Shown here: positions 9,336-19,152 of the stretch, piece after piece
Position numbering within the stretch: position 1 is the stretch's first letter
How the letters are laid out: every line of letters begins with the position of its first letter
Assembly: GCF_014647855.1 (NCBI RefSeq)
Contig: NZ_BMPZ01000002.1
Coordinates: 707,308 to 771,307, forward strand
DNA from: Shewanella gelidii
GTDB lineage: Bacteria; Pseudomonadota; Gammaproteobacteria; Enterobacterales; Shewanellaceae
DNA length: 64,000 nt
Reading direction: 5' to 3'
Made by a program: the position numbers and the translations under genes
Notes under the pieces: model-generated
Database searches by the model: none
The model's input: the letters and a program-made list of their open reading frames with translations, nothing else
What the model was told of the DNA's origin: nothing

Positions 9336-10004
9336 TTGTTTTCACATCATGTCGATGATGGTTTGATGTCAGTAATTCGTCGCAATTATGAGTTGTTTGC
9401 TTTGGGATTTGTGATGATCATCGGGTTATTGCTGCTATTGCATGCCTATCGATTAAGATTGATTGTTTCAGCTCGAACGAAACAACTTAAGGATGCCAGA
9501 GAGAAGGCTGAGTTTGATGCGCGAACCGATCCATTAACTGGGCTCGCTAACCGTCGGTGCTTTTTAGAAGTGGTTAATCAAAACCTGGAAATAATTAAGC
9601 GGCAGCAGTTGGAGTTAACCCTTGTTTATATTGATATTGATTGGTTTAAGAAAGTGAATGATAGCTTTGGTCATGCCGCTGGTGATGTTGCTTTAAAAGA
9701 TATTGCTGACATATTGAAGAAAAATACCCGTGCGGCGGATACGGCATGTCGAACCGGTGGTGAAGAGTTTGTTATTGTTTGTTTAGAGCAGGAAAAAGCC
9801 GGTTCTAAATTTTTAGCAGAAAGAATTCGCAAAGAAGTTGAAGAGCACGTGTTTCATTATCAACAACAAAGCTTTTCTTTGACCGTGAGCATCGGCGTCG
9901 CCTCCTTTAATGGTGAAGAAACGGTTGAAGAGGTTTTGCATAAGTCTGACAGTGCTTTGTATGAGGCGAAGGAAACGGGCAGGAATCGTGTTCAATATAT
10001 GTAA
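9336..10004 (+). pseudogene. Membrane-anchored GGDEF diguanylate cyclase, C-terminal half of the interrupted gene
   Basis: This 222-aa open stretch is in frame with the preceding sensor domain. A transmembrane helix (FALGFVMIIGLLLLLHAY) and a short linker lead to a complete GGDEF domain: DPLTGLANRR, the active-site motif GGEEF and, five residues before it, the inhibitory I-site RAAD. The catalytic half therefore looks intact and able to make c-di-GMP if it is translated. Possible restarts are TTG 9336 or ATG 9366; neither has a good ribosome-binding site. Whether it is expressed through readthrough, reinitiation or not at all cannot be seen. A single-base sequencing error is also possible. 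Confidence 0.7.
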
Positions 10005-10558
10005 GCTTGATACCTAACTTTATGTAAGCCATCACTCTGATGGCGCTGCAAGCTAAAAGTTATAGATGTGTCTGCTCAACGTCATCATCATAGGCTTTCT
10101 TTCCATTCATGATTTCAACACAGTGCTATTCAATAAGAGTGGTGCCCAGTATATTCACCCGTCTTGTATTTGGAGCCTAAAACCTCCAATTTGCCTCCGA
10201 TCCAACCTTTCTTTAGGATTTGCGACTTATTGAGCGAATGCCGTTCTCACGGTGTAAAATTGCTGTTGAGTCGTAAAATTACATTATTCTTCTCAAGTTT
10301 TTGTTGCACTACGGCTTAGGATTACCAAAAGGATACCTTGTCTGTAACATTTATGTGTAAATCATGTCAGGTTCTTTCAGGATTTAACCGCGGAGCGATT
10401 GCTTCGTGATTTATTGATCCATTCCAAGATTGCATTTCTTATTTGTGTTGTAAAATTACATTTCTGGTAAATTTGTGACGCTGGTAGCGGTAAAAAATTG
10501 GCCATTTGGATACTATCGTACAAAATTTTAAAAAACTTGAAGTGTGCGGTGGTGACTT
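10005..10558. other. Non-coding region before nqrA (554 bp)
   Basis: No gene-like frame was found. The notable content is three copies of a GTAAAATT word (10253-10260, 10272-10283, 10449-10460), two of which extend to GTAAAATTACA. The nqr promoter must lie here, but no convincing -35/-10 pair could be fixed. Confidence 0.5.
10449..10460. promoter_or_regulatory. Candidate regulatory word TGTAA-aa-TTACA before nqrA
   Basis: This palindrome has arms TGTAA/TTACA and a 2-nt spacer, about 100 nt before nqrA. A near copy, CGTAAAATTACA, is at 10272-10283 and a partial copy is at 10253-10260. HexR sites have the same arms but a longer spacer, so no regulator is assigned. Confidence 0.35.
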
Positions 10559-11920
10559 TTGACTAATCAAGTAAAAACGATAACCCGGGGGCTGGATATA
10601 CCGATTTCCGGGCAGCCCAGACAAGAGATTGAGCATGCGAAGCACTCATCATTTGTCGCTATTCTAGGCGAAGATTATATTGGCATGAAGCCATTGATGC
10701 TTGTCGAGGTCGGCGATGTTGTGAAAAAAGGCCAAGCATTATTTGAAAACAATAAAGCAGCAGGTGTTATTTACACCGCGCCCGCGAGTGGTGTAGTGAC
10801 CGAAATCAATCGCGGTGAGCGACGAGTTTTACAATCGGTTGTGATTGAGTGCCATGAAGAAGAGGATGCGCAAGAAATTACCTTCTCTACTGCTGAGCAA
10901 ATTGGTGAGTTAAACCGAGAAAGCGTACAACAAAACCTAGTGGCGAGTGGATTGTGGACCAGTTTAAGGACTCGTCCATTCTCTCATGTACCTCAACTAA
11001 ACGACACGCCGGCTGCAATTTTCGTTACAGCGATGGATAGTAATCCATTGTCTGCAGAACCCAGAGTCATTATCGCCGAGCAGCAGCAAGCTTTTGCTCA
11101 AGGTATCCAAGCACTAACGCACTTATCTGAGGGGAAAGTGTATTTGTGTCAAGATGCTCAGGAGTCTTTGCCAGGCGCAGATCTAGATGGGGTTGAAGTT
11201 CGTCGCTTTGCCGGTGTCCACCCTGCAGGTATTGTCGGAACCCATATTCATTTTACGCTGCCGGTGAGTATAGAGCGGCAGGTTTGGCATATTGGTTACC
11301 AAGATGTCATCGCTATTGGTCAGTTGTTTATGACCGGTCAGTTATTTACTGAACGTGTCATCTCACTTGCGGGTCCGTTTGTGTCTCAACCTAGACTGCT
11401 TCGTACCTGTCTTGGCGCAAAGTTAAGCGATGTGGTTTATGGCGAGCTAAAACCGGGCTTTCCTCGGGTTGTTTCTGGTTCGGTGTTATCAGGGCATAAA
11501 GCAACCGGCGCTCATGATTATTTAGGTCGTTTCCATGTTCAAGTCACCGCATTAGAAGAAGATGCTGAGCATCAATTGCTGCCTTGGGTTCAACCCGGGA
11601 GTGACAAGTTTTCCGTGATCCGTTCGATTACTTCTGGTTTTAAGCGAAGCAAAAAACTATTTAATTTCACCACCAACACACGTGGTGCGGCGCGTTCAAT
11701 TTTGGCATTTGGTCAGTTAGACCGCGTAATGCCTTTAGATATTTTACCGACCCTTTTAGTGCGAGATCTTGTTGTGCAAGATACTGATGAAGCGCAAGCC
11801 TTGGGTGCTTTAGAACTAGACGAAGAAGATTTAGCGTTATGTACGTTCGTTAGTCCTGGGAAATATGATTTCGGCAAAGAACTACGTACCTGTTTAGATA
11901 TTATTGAGAGGGAAGGGTAA
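10559..11920 (+). CDS. nqrA: Na+-translocating NADH:quinone reductase subunit A
   Basis: This 453-aa peripheral subunit belongs to the Na+-pumping NADH:ubiquinone oxidoreductase and has been linked to quinone binding. The N-terminus reads ITRGLDIPISGQP, matching the family start, and the RPFSHVP and GTHIHFTLPV stretches are typical. The start is TTG: an in-frame TGA lies at 10553-10555, only one codon upstream, and no ATG or GTG occurs before the conserved region. A weak GGTGG ribosome-binding site precedes it. It is the first gene of nqrABCDEF-nqrM, and its stop overlaps the nqrB start (TAATG). Confidence 0.95.
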   Translation: MTNQVKTITRGLDIPISGQPRQEIEHAKHSSFVAILGEDYIGMKPLMLVEVGDVVKKGQALFENNKAAGVIYTAPASGVVTEINRGERRVLQSVVIECHEEEDAQEITFSTAEQIGELNRESVQQNLVASGLWTSLRTRPFSHVPQLNDTPAAIFVTAMDSNPLSAEPRVIIAEQQQAFAQGIQALTHLSEGKVYLCQDAQESLPGADLDGVEVRRFAGVHPAGIVGTHIHFTLPVSIERQVWHIGYQDVIAIGQLFMTGQLFTERVISLAGPFVSQPRLLRTCLGAKLSDVVYGELKPGFPRVVSGSVLSGHKATGAHDYLGRFHVQVTALEEDAEHQLLPWVQPGSDKFSVIRSITSGFKRSKKLFNFTTNTRGAARSILAFGQLDRVMPLDILPTLLVRDLVVQDTDEAQALGALELDEEDLALCTFVSPGKYDFGKELRTCLDIIEREG

Positions 11921-13134
11921 TGGGGAAGCCAAAAAATAAGGCAAATTCGCAAGATGCCTATTATGAACATGGCAACTCAATGCGTGGCCTGTTCCGCTCA
12001 TTGATCATTGCCCACGGACGCTCAACCAAAGGTCGTGTCCATGTACGCGACATGATTAATGTAAAGCGCACCATGACAATTGTGGCGATGTGTTTATTGC
12101 CGACAATTTTCTTTGGTATGTATAACATCGGTCTGCAAGCTCAGCTAGCTGTTGCATCAGGTGCAACACCGTTGGCGACTTGGCAACTTGGGCTGTTCAA
12201 CCTCTTTACTGGTGGGCTTACAGAGGAAAGCGGTCTTGTTAGTTTATTTTTCTACGGATTAAGTTTTTACATTCCTATCTATCTTACTGCAATTGCTGTG
12301 ACGCTGTTTTGGGAGTTTGTCTTTGCTCGTGCAAGGCAGCAGGAAGTGAATGAAGGTTTCTTCGTGACAGCTCTGTTATTCACGCTGATTTTACCTGTAG
12401 CAACACCTTTATGGTTGGTTGCAATGGGAATTTCATTTGGGGTGGTGGTAGCCAAAGAGCTTTTTGGCGGCATGGGCTACAACTTTTTAAATCCAGCGTT
12501 AGCCGGCCTTGCATTCATTTACTTCGCTTACCCTTCAGAAGTCACTGGCGTAGCACAATTAGTTGCTGTAGATGGATTTTCTGGCGCCACAAGCTTAGGT
12601 CAGGTTGCTGCCGGAAGTATGAACTTTGCCGATTATTCATGGAGTGATGCTTTTAAAGATCCTGCATGGCGCGATGCTTTTTTAGGCTTTACGCCTGGTG
12701 CCGTTGGTGAAACGAGCACGCTTGCCATATTGATTGGTGGCGCCATTTTACTACTCACTCGTTTAGCTGATTGGCGAATCGTCGCTGGTGTTTTTGCAGG
12801 TATGCTTGCGACTGCTGTCCTGTTCAATGTCATTGGGTCTACTAAAAATGAAATGTTCGCGATGCCGTGGACTTGGCATTTTGTAACGGGTGGGTTTGCG
12901 TTAGGCATGATGTTTATGGCGACCGATCCGATTACCACATCATATACACGCCAAGGCAAATTTGCATACGGTGCGTTGATTGGTTTGATGGTCGTTCTTA
13001 TTCGGGTCGTGAACCCTAAGATGCCTGAAGGCATGATGTTAGCGATTTTGTTTGCCAACCTTTGGGCACCAATATTCGACTATGTCGTTGCACAAGCAAA
13101 CATCAAACGGAGACTAAAGCGCAATGGCCTTTAA
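11920..13134 (+). CDS. nqrB: Na+-translocating NADH:quinone reductase subunit B
   Basis: This 404-aa integral membrane subunit has about ten helices. It carries one covalently bound FMN, and the Na+ channel runs through it in the known structures. The flavinylation motif SGAT is at residues 221-224, giving Thr224 as the attachment site. The conserved GYNFLNPAL and ATDPITTSYT segments are present. The start overlaps the nqrA stop by one base, and the end overlaps nqrC by 11 bp, so translation is probably coupled. Homologous to NqrD/RnfD-type subunits. Confidence 0.97.
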   Translation: MGKPKNKANSQDAYYEHGNSMRGLFRSLIIAHGRSTKGRVHVRDMINVKRTMTIVAMCLLPTIFFGMYNIGLQAQLAVASGATPLATWQLGLFNLFTGGLTEESGLVSLFFYGLSFYIPIYLTAIAVTLFWEFVFARARQQEVNEGFFVTALLFTLILPVATPLWLVAMGISFGVVVAKELFGGMGYNFLNPALAGLAFIYFAYPSEVTGVAQLVAVDGFSGATSLGQVAAGSMNFADYSWSDAFKDPAWRDAFLGFTPGAVGETSTLAILIGGAILLLTRLADWRIVAGVFAGMLATAVLFNVIGSTKNEMFAMPWTWHFVTGGFALGMMFMATDPITTSYTRQGKFAYGALIGLMVVLIRVVNPKMPEGMMLAILFANLWAPIFDYVVAQANIKRRLKRNGL

Positions 13135-13894
13135 TAAAGACAGCATCATGGGAACCATGATCTTTACGATTTCTTTGAGTTTGCTGTGCTCATTTATGAT
13201 TACAGGTACGGCAGAAATTTTAAAAGAAAGAAAGCTCGCCAAAAAACGAGATGAGTTGAAGCGGTATGTGTTAACTGCGGCAAATGTCGATTTAGACGGT
13301 GAGCAAAGTTTTCAAGAGCTATTTGATGAGTTGGTTACACCCATGCTCGTCGATTTAGATACAGGGGAAATGGACAGCAATGACGCGGTGATGGATTTTG
13401 ATGAGCGTATGGCTGCGATTAACCCTGATACATCTCGTAAACCCAAAAAAGATACCGCCAAAATTAAACGTCGTGCTAATCAAGTGCGCGTTTTCAAAGT
13501 CGCAGATAAGGACGGGCAATTAGCTCATGTCGTTGTTCCTGTGCACGGCAAAGGTCTATGGTCGATTATTTATGGCTATGTAGCGGTGAAAGCCGATCTC
13601 AATACTATCGAAAACGTGGTGTTTTACGAACACGGTGAAACACCTGGTATTGGTGATTTTGTCAGCGCACCTGACTGGGTAAAACAGTGGCATGGCAAGC
13701 AAGTGTTTGACGCGTCAGGTGATGTTGCGTTTCGCATCGTCAAAGGTGGTGCAGAAGACGGTGACATCCATGGTGTGGATAGTGTCAGTGGCGCAACGAA
13801 AACTGCAAGAGGTATTCAGCGTGCAGTGACTTTTTGGTTCGGTCGAGAAGGTTACCAAACCTTTTTCGATAAATTGAAAGCTTCGGAGGTATAG
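13124..13894 (+). CDS. nqrC: Na+-translocating NADH:quinone reductase subunit C
   Basis: This 256-aa subunit has one N-terminal membrane helix (residues 9-29) and a periplasmic FMN-binding domain. The flavinylation motif SGATKTARG places the FMN-bearing threonine at residue 225, as in Vibrio cholerae. GETPGIGDF is also conserved. Flavin attachment needs ApbE, which is not found in this window. It overlaps nqrB by 11 bp and is separated from nqrD by one base. Confidence 0.97.
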   Translation: MAFNKDSIMGTMIFTISLSLLCSFMITGTAEILKERKLAKKRDELKRYVLTAANVDLDGEQSFQELFDELVTPMLVDLDTGEMDSNDAVMDFDERMAAINPDTSRKPKKDTAKIKRRANQVRVFKVADKDGQLAHVVVPVHGKGLWSIIYGYVAVKADLNTIENVVFYEHGETPGIGDFVSAPDWVKQWHGKQVFDASGDVAFRIVKGGAEDGDIHGVDSVSGATKTARGIQRAVTFWFGREGYQTFFDKLKASEV

Positions 13895-13895
13895 G

Positions 13896-14516
13896 ATGAG
13901 TAGCGTACCAACAACACGCGAGGTATTGACAAGTCCTATCTTCGCGAACAACCCAGTCGCCTTACAAGTTTTAGGTGTGTGTTCAGCGCTGGCCGTAAGT
14001 AACTCGATGCAAACGGCTTTAGTCATGACCATTGCAGTAACCTTTGTATTGGTTTTTTCTAGCTTAATTATTTCTGTCATCCGTAACTTTATCCCTAACA
14101 GTGTGCGCATTATTGCCCAAATGACGGTCATTGCTTCGTTGGTCATTGTGGTTGATATGGTGTTACAAGATATTGCCTATGAGTTGTCACGTCAGCTCTC
14201 GGTTTTTGTCGGTTTGATTATTACCAACTGCATCATTATGGGCCGTGCAGAAGCATTTGCGATGAAGAGCAAACCACTGATTTCCGTTGTTGATGCTGTT
14301 GGTAACAGCCTTGGTTACGGTGTGATCCTAATGGGTGTTGCTTTTGTACGTGAACTATTAGGTAGCGGGACATTATTTGGGCATGAAATTTTTGTCACTA
14401 TTGAGAATGGTGGTTGGTATTTAGCGAACGAAATGTTCAAGTTGCCGCCGAGTGCATTCTTCTTAATTGGTCTGATGATTTGGGTCATTAATATCGTACA
14501 AGACAGAAAAGGATAA
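13896..14516 (+). CDS. nqrD: Na+-translocating NADH:quinone reductase subunit D
   Basis: This 206-aa membrane subunit has six helices. Together with NqrE it holds the intramembrane iron centre between two pseudo-symmetric halves. The conserved [13 protein letters not shown] contains the iron-ligand cysteine region, with a second cysteine in the [12 protein letters not shown] helix. The start lies one base after the nqrC stop, behind TCGGAGGT. It is homologous to RnfE/RsxE. Confidence 0.97.
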   Translation: MSSVPTTREVLTSPIFANNPVALQVLGVCSALAVSNSMQTALVMTIAVTFVLVFSSLIISVIRNFIPNSVRIIAQMTVIASLVIVVDMVLQDIAYELSRQLSVFVGLIITNCIIMGRAEAFAMKSKPLISVVDAVGNSLGYGVILMGVAFVRELLGSGTLFGHEIFVTIENGGWYLANEMFKLPPSAFFLIGLMIWVINIVQDRKG

Positions 14517-14524
14517 TCAGCGAT

Positions 14525-15133
14525 ATGGAACATTATATTAGCCTGTTTGTTCAGGCCATATTTATCGACAACATGGCGCTGTCATTCTTCTTGGGTATGT
14601 GTACCTTTTTGGCTGTGTCGAAGAAGGTGTCTACATCATTTGGCTTGGGCGTTGCGGTTGTTGTCGTGATGACACTCGCTGTACCGGTAAACCAACTGAT
14701 TTACACTCACTTTCTTGCGCCCGGAGCACTTGCTTGGGCTGGCTTGCCGGATTTAGATTTGAGTTATTTACAGCTCATTACTTTTATCGGTGTTATTGCC
14801 GCACTAGTGCAAATCCTAGAGATGTTTCTAGAGAAGTATGTCCCTAGCTTATATCAAACCTTGGGGATTTTCTTACCGCTATTAACGGTGAACTGTGCAA
14901 TTTTTGCCGGTGTTATCTTTATGGCTAATCGCAGTTATAACCTCACTGAATCCATTGTTTTTGCAATGGGGTCTGGGACCGGTTGGGCCATGGCAATTGT
15001 GTTGCTTGCAGGCCTACGTGAACGGATGAAGTTCAATGCCATTCCTAAAGGTTTGCAAGGTATTGGCATTACGTTTATTACAACGGGACTGATGGCTCTT
15101 GGATTCATGTCTTTTGCCGGTATTTCGATATAG
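14525..15133 (+). CDS. nqrE: Na+-translocating NADH:quinone reductase subunit E
   Basis: This 202-aa membrane subunit has six helices and is the partner of NqrD. The conserved [15 protein letters not shown] near the N-terminus and [17 protein letters not shown] mid-chain carry the two half-site cysteines of the intramembrane iron centre. It follows nqrD by 8 bp in the same operon. It is homologous to RnfA/RsxA. Confidence 0.97.
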   Translation: MEHYISLFVQAIFIDNMALSFFLGMCTFLAVSKKVSTSFGLGVAVVVVMTLAVPVNQLIYTHFLAPGALAWAGLPDLDLSYLQLITFIGVIAALVQILEMFLEKYVPSLYQTLGIFLPLLTVNCAIFAGVIFMANRSYNLTESIVFAMGSGTGWAMAIVLLAGLRERMKFNAIPKGLQGIGITFITTGLMALGFMSFAGISI

Positions 15134-15181
15134 CGCAACGACAGTTTGAATTAGAAATAGATTTGATTGAAGGTAGATTCG

Positions 15182-16399
15182 ATGGAAATGGCAATTGGTA
15201 TAGGCATGTTCACAATCGTGGTCTGCTTGCTCGTTTTGGTGATTTTATTTGCCAAAAGCAAGTTGGTTGCAAGTGGTGATGTGCACATCGGGATTAACGA
15301 TGATCCTGAAAAATCAGTAGACACCCCTGCAGGGGACAAGTTGCTCGGTGCGCTCGCGGGACAAAATATATTTATTCCCTCGGCTTGCGGAGGCGGTGGA
15401 ACCTGTGGTCAGTGTCGTGTCACGGTAAAGTCTGGTGGCGGAGAAATTTTACCCACGGAGCTTGACCATGTGACTAAAAAGGAAGCCAAAGAAGGGTGTC
15501 GACTTGCTTGCCAGGTGGCGGTAAGGACGGATATGGAGATTGAGTTAGAAGAAGAGATTTTCGGAGTTAAAAAGTGGGAATGCGAGGTGGTTTCTAATGA
15601 GAACCAGGCCACTTTTATTAAAGAGCTTATTTTGAAGATCCCTGAAGGCGAAGAAGTGCCGTTTAAAGCCGGTGGATACATTCAAATTGAAGCGCCTGCT
15701 CATGAAGTAAAGTTTTCAGATTTTGATATTCAAGCGCAGTATCGTGACGATTGGGAAAAATTCGATTTGTTCAGCCTCGAGTCTAAAGTCGATGATGATA
15801 CTTTGCGAGCTTATTCCATGGCGAGCTATCCCGCTGAAAAAGGTGTGATTATGCTTAATGTGCGGATCGCGACTCCGCCATCTAAAGGGCTTCCGCCTGG
15901 AATCATGTCTTCATACATATTTAATCTAAAGCCCGGAGATAAAGTCACAATTTCGGGACCATTTGGTGAGTTTTTTGTTAAAGAAACCGATGCTGAAATG
16001 GTCTTCATTGGTGGTGGCGCAGGTATGGCTCCTATGCGGTCGCATATTTTTGACCAACTCAAAACTAAAAAGACCCAACGTAAAATGAGCTTTTGGTATG
16101 GCGCTCGTTCGGCTCGGGAAATTTTTTACCAAGATGAATTCGATAAGCTTGCAGAAGAAAATGACAACTTCGAATGGCACGTCGCTTTGTCTGAGCCGTT
16201 AGCAGAAGACAATTGGCAAGGTTATACAGGTTTCATTCATAACGTGTTGCTTGAAAATTACTTAAAAGATCATAAAGCACCGGAGGGGTGTGAGTTTTAT
16301 ATGTGTGGCCCTCCAATTATGAATTCATCGGTAATTAAAATGCTCGAAGATCTGGGCGTTGAAGAAGAAAACATCATGTTGGACGATTTTGGTGACTAG
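15182..16399 (+). CDS. nqrF: Na+-translocating NADH:quinone reductase subunit F (NADH-oxidising)
   Basis: This 405-aa entry subunit has an N-terminal membrane helix, a [2Fe-2S] ferredoxin domain and an FAD/NADH reductase domain. The cluster ligands are in [10 protein letters not shown] and LAC (Cys 69, 75, 78 and 110). FAD binding is shown by RAYSMASYP and NADH binding by [12 protein letters not shown] and MCGPP. ATG 15182 is preferred over the in-frame TTG 15167. A GAAGGT ribosome-binding site lies about 8 nt upstream of the ATG, and the resulting N-terminus, starting with the membrane helix, is family-like. Confidence 0.97.
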   Translation: MEMAIGIGMFTIVVCLLVLVILFAKSKLVASGDVHIGINDDPEKSVDTPAGDKLLGALAGQNIFIPSACGGGGTCGQCRVTVKSGGGEILPTELDHVTKKEAKEGCRLACQVAVRTDMEIELEEEIFGVKKWECEVVSNENQATFIKELILKIPEGEEVPFKAGGYIQIEAPAHEVKFSDFDIQAQYRDDWEKFDLFSLESKVDDDTLRAYSMASYPAEKGVIMLNVRIATPPSKGLPPGIMSSYIFNLKPGDKVTISGPFGEFFVKETDAEMVFIGGGAGMAPMRSHIFDQLKTKKTQRKMSFWYGARSAREIFYQDEFDKLAEENDNFEWHVALSEPLAEDNWQGYTGFIHNVLLENYLKDHKAPEGCEFYMCGPPIMNSSVIKMLEDLGVEEENIMLDDFGD

Positions 16400-16528
16400 C
16401 GTTTACGTTGTTGTATCAATTGGAGAAGACAGAGGTCATTTGAGTTTTTATTGAAAACTATTTTGGATTTTTGTCTGGCTTCAGTTGAACTAAGTTGATT
16501 GAGTTAAAGGCAAGTTAGGAGTATTGAG

Positions 16529-16810
16529 GTGGCTGAGTTTTTTGTCACATTTGGATTGTTAATCACAACGGTTCTTTTGATGTCTGTTGGATATATAGTG
16601 AAGCGTCGTAGTATCAATGGGTCATGTGGCGGCCTAGCAAGCGTGGGGGTGGATAAAGTGTGCAACTGTCCCGAACCGTGCAGTAAGCGCAAGGCTAGAA
16701 TGGCAGTAGAATCGACGCTAGGTAAGCGCGTGACGAAAGCAACAGTTGCCAAAAGTGCGATAGCATCTTCAAAAAAGTCCCATCGGATGTACCATAAACG
16801 CATCTTATAG
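16529..16810 (+). CDS. nqrM: Nqr maturation protein NqrM
   Basis: This 93-aa protein has one N-terminal membrane helix (residues 5-24), then the cysteine cluster SCGGL and CNCPEPC. That pattern marks NqrM (DUF539), which is needed to assemble active Na+-NQR, probably by delivering iron to the NqrD/E centre. The start is GTG, with AGGAG 7 nt upstream. It follows nqrF by 129 bp on the same strand and precedes the operon terminator. In many Vibrio operons apbE sits between nqrF and nqrM; here it is absent. The C-terminal tail is rich in Lys and Ser. Confidence 0.92.
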   Translation: MAEFFVTFGLLITTVLLMSVGYIVKRRSINGSCGGLASVGVDKVCNCPEPCSKRKARMAVESTLGKRVTKATVAKSAIASSKKSHRMYHKRIL

Positions 16811-16836
16811 GAGTTGAAAATCAACTCTGTAATATG

Positions 16837-16868
16837 CAAAAAAGCCACCGTCAAGGTGGCTTTTTATT
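16837..16868. terminator. Bidirectional terminator between nqrM and asnB
   Basis: The inverted repeat AAAGCCACC (16841-16849) / GGTGGCTTT (16855-16863) has a 5-nt loop, an A-run before it and a T-run after it. It can serve the nqr operon on the plus strand and asnB on the minus strand. Confidence 0.88.
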
Positions 16869-16978
16869 TGATGAAATCTGCGCTACTGGTTTGGAAGGCG
16901 CTGACGCCAACATATGGCGCCTTTGCATTCTGATGACGGCAGGTCTAAAGAGTCATCAAGCTATTTAACCCTTCGCTT

Positions 16979-18643
16979 TTAGTAAGCTTTTTCGTGAACC
17001 GATTGTACCGCACGGCCTGATGGGTCAATAATGCCTTGAAGGCTTTCATCCCAAGCTAGCGCTTCAGGTGTTGAACAGGCTACGGATTTGCCACCCGGAA
17101 CAGTTTCAGCAGCTGTTGCCAATGGGAAGTGATCTTCAAAGAAACAGCGGTAGAAGTATGCTTCTTTTGTTTCTGGTGTGTTGTATGGGAACTTGAACTT
17201 TGCGTTTGCCAATTGAACATCGTCCACTTGTTGTTCCGCGAGTTCTTTCAAACCATCAATCCAAGAATAGCCTACGCCATCGCTGAACTGCTCTTTTTGG
17301 CGCCAAGCTACTTCATGGGGAAGCTTGTCTTCAAATGCTTCACGTAAGATGTGCTTTTCTATACGTCCATCTTTTGACATTTTCGCTTCTGGGTTAATTC
17401 GCATTGCCGTGTCGATAAACTCTTTATCAAGGAATGGTACCCTTGCTTCTAGTCCCCAAGCAGCCATGGCTTTGTTCGCACGTAAACAATCAAACAAATG
17501 CAGTTTGTCGAGTTTACGGACTAACTCTTCGTGGAAGGCTTGAGCATTTGGTGCCTTATGGAAGTACAGGTAACCCCCAAATAATTCATCAGCGCCTTCA
17601 CCTGAAAGGACCATTTTGATCCCCATCGCTTTAATTTTACGTGCCATCAAGTACATTGGCGTTGCTGCGCGAATGGTGGTGACATCGTAAGTTTCTAAGT
17701 GGTAAATCACATCCTTGATGGCATCAAGTCCATCTTGGAAAGTAAAGGTTATCTCGTGGTGAATTGTACCAATTGCATCTGCAACTTTTTGTGCTGCGGC
17801 AAGATCCGGTGCCCCTTCTAGTCCCACTGCGAATGAGTGCAATTGCGGCCACCAGGCGTTACTCTCGCCATCATCTTCAATACGACGTTTAGCAAATGTT
17901 TGCGTAATGGCGGAGATCACCGAAGAGTCTAGGCCGCCAGAAAGTAGCACTCCGTAGGGTACGTCTGACATGAGTTGACGCTTCACTGCGGCTTCAAGTG
18001 CTTCTCTAAGTTCTTCTTTGCTTGCTGGGTTATCTTGAACTGCATCGTATTCCATCCAGTCACGCACATAGTAGTGAACTGGCGCATCATCTTCGCTAAA
18101 GAGATAGTAGCCTGGCTGGAACTCCTCGACGGTTTTACAAACCGGCATGAGCGCTTTCATCTCTGACGCCACATAGAAGTTACCGTCTCCGTCATGACCT
18201 GTGTAGAGTGGGATTATCCCCATATGATCACGGCCGACAAGGTAAGCATCTTTGACTTTGTCGTATAAAACAAAAGCAAAAATACCATTTAATTTATCTA
18301 GAAAATCAACGCCATACTCTTGATATAGCGCGAGAATGACTTCACAGTCAGAGTTGGTTTTATACTGGTACTTTTCACCAAGCTCTGCTTTGAGTTCTTT
18401 ATGGTTGTATATTTCGCCGTTCACAGCCAAAACAATATTATCGTCCTGACTAAATAATGGTTGAGCACCGTGATCGATATCGACAATCGCTAAGCGCTCA
18501 TGAGCTAAAATTACACGGTCACTGGCATATATTCCAGACCAATCTGGCCCACGGTGACGCATTAACTTGGACATTTCTAAGGCGACCTGACGCAAAGGTT
18601 TTGCATCAGATTGAATATCCAGTATCGAAAAGATTGAACACAT
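16979..18643 (-). CDS. asnB: Asparagine synthetase B (glutamine-hydrolysing)
   Basis: This 554-aa cytoplasmic enzyme makes asparagine from aspartate, ATP and glutamine. The true start is the ATG at 18643, because it exposes Cys2 (MCSIFSIL), the N-terminal nucleophile of the glutaminase domain; 554 aa equals E. coli AsnB. A longer frame upstream (to 18712) would bury that cysteine. A GGGAGC ribosome-binding site precedes the ATG. The synthetase domain shows the PP-loop SGGLDSS and LSGEGADELFGGY. It is monocistronic and convergent with nqrM. Confidence 0.97.
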   Translation of the reverse strand: MCSIFSILDIQSDAKPLRQVALEMSKLMRHRGPDWSGIYASDRVILAHERLAIVDIDHGAQPLFSQDDNIVLAVNGEIYNHKELKAELGEKYQYKTNSDCEVILALYQEYGVDFLDKLNGIFAFVLYDKVKDAYLVGRDHMGIIPLYTGHDGDGNFYVASEMKALMPVCKTVEEFQPGYYLFSEDDAPVHYYVRDWMEYDAVQDNPASKEELREALEAAVKRQLMSDVPYGVLLSGGLDSSVISAITQTFAKRRIEDDGESNAWWPQLHSFAVGLEGAPDLAAAQKVADAIGTIHHEITFTFQDGLDAIKDVIYHLETYDVTTIRAATPMYLMARKIKAMGIKMVLSGEGADELFGGYLYFHKAPNAQAFHEELVRKLDKLHLFDCLRANKAMAAWGLEARVPFLDKEFIDTAMRINPEAKMSKDGRIEKHILREAFEDKLPHEVAWRQKEQFSDGVGYSWIDGLKELAEQQVDDVQLANAKFKFPYNTPETKEAYFYRCFFEDHFPLATAAETVPGGKSVACSTPEALAWDESLQGIIDPSGRAVQSVHEKAY

Positions 18644-18712
18644 GGCTTTAGCTCCCAAACACACAACGTAGTAATGAATGACTAATGTGCCATTTTTTTT
18701 GCAGCATTCCAA

Positions 18713-19152
18713 ATGAGATATTGTGAATTTATTAGTAAACGGGCCTAAACTCTATGGTTTTTGTTGGTAATGTATGGGCTTGATTTAAGTAATCCTCAAT
18801 AATTTCCCGGTTTTATTGTGTTTTGTTTGTTATGGGCGTCAAAAGCGTAGCTGATCTTACTTAATTCAAAGGGAAGCTGAAAAATTTGATAATAATGCAA
18901 ACATTGAGCTGCTTGCATATAAATTAGCCAAGGCAGGGTGTTTGTGACTGCATATGCGGTTTTGCTATCTTTTTAGTCGACGATTTATGTTCTAAGAAGT
19001 TGCAGTGGATTTGGCGAAAAGCAATTGTTTGGGAAAAACTTGGATGACCCAATGGGTAGAATAGGAAATCGTGACAGTGCTAAATCCATTTAACACTGTC
19101 TTATTTGTCTATTTTGTAGAGCATGAGGCGAGAGCGCTATTGAGCACTCGAC
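18713..19152. other. Non-coding region between asnB and ycaO (440 bp)
   Basis: No gene-like frame was found. The only structure noticed is the 7-bp inverted repeat GACAGTG (19073-19079) / CACTGTC (19094-19100). It is T-rich only on its plus-strand right side, so it does not fit as the terminator of minus-strand ycaO. The asnB promoter lies at the left edge, which is AT-rich. Confidence 0.45.

Noticed and set aside
12633-13058. A 141-aa open frame on the minus strand opposite nqrB
   Set aside because: It is the antisense shadow of a well-supported membrane subunit gene and has no family features.
13715-14146. A 143-aa open frame antisense to nqrC/nqrD
   Set aside because: It spans two real genes on the other strand and shows only reverse-complement composition.
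19073-19100. GACAGTG/CACTGTC inverted repeat as a terminator
   Set aside because: Its T-rich side faces away from the minus-strand ycaO gene, and no plus-strand gene precedes it.
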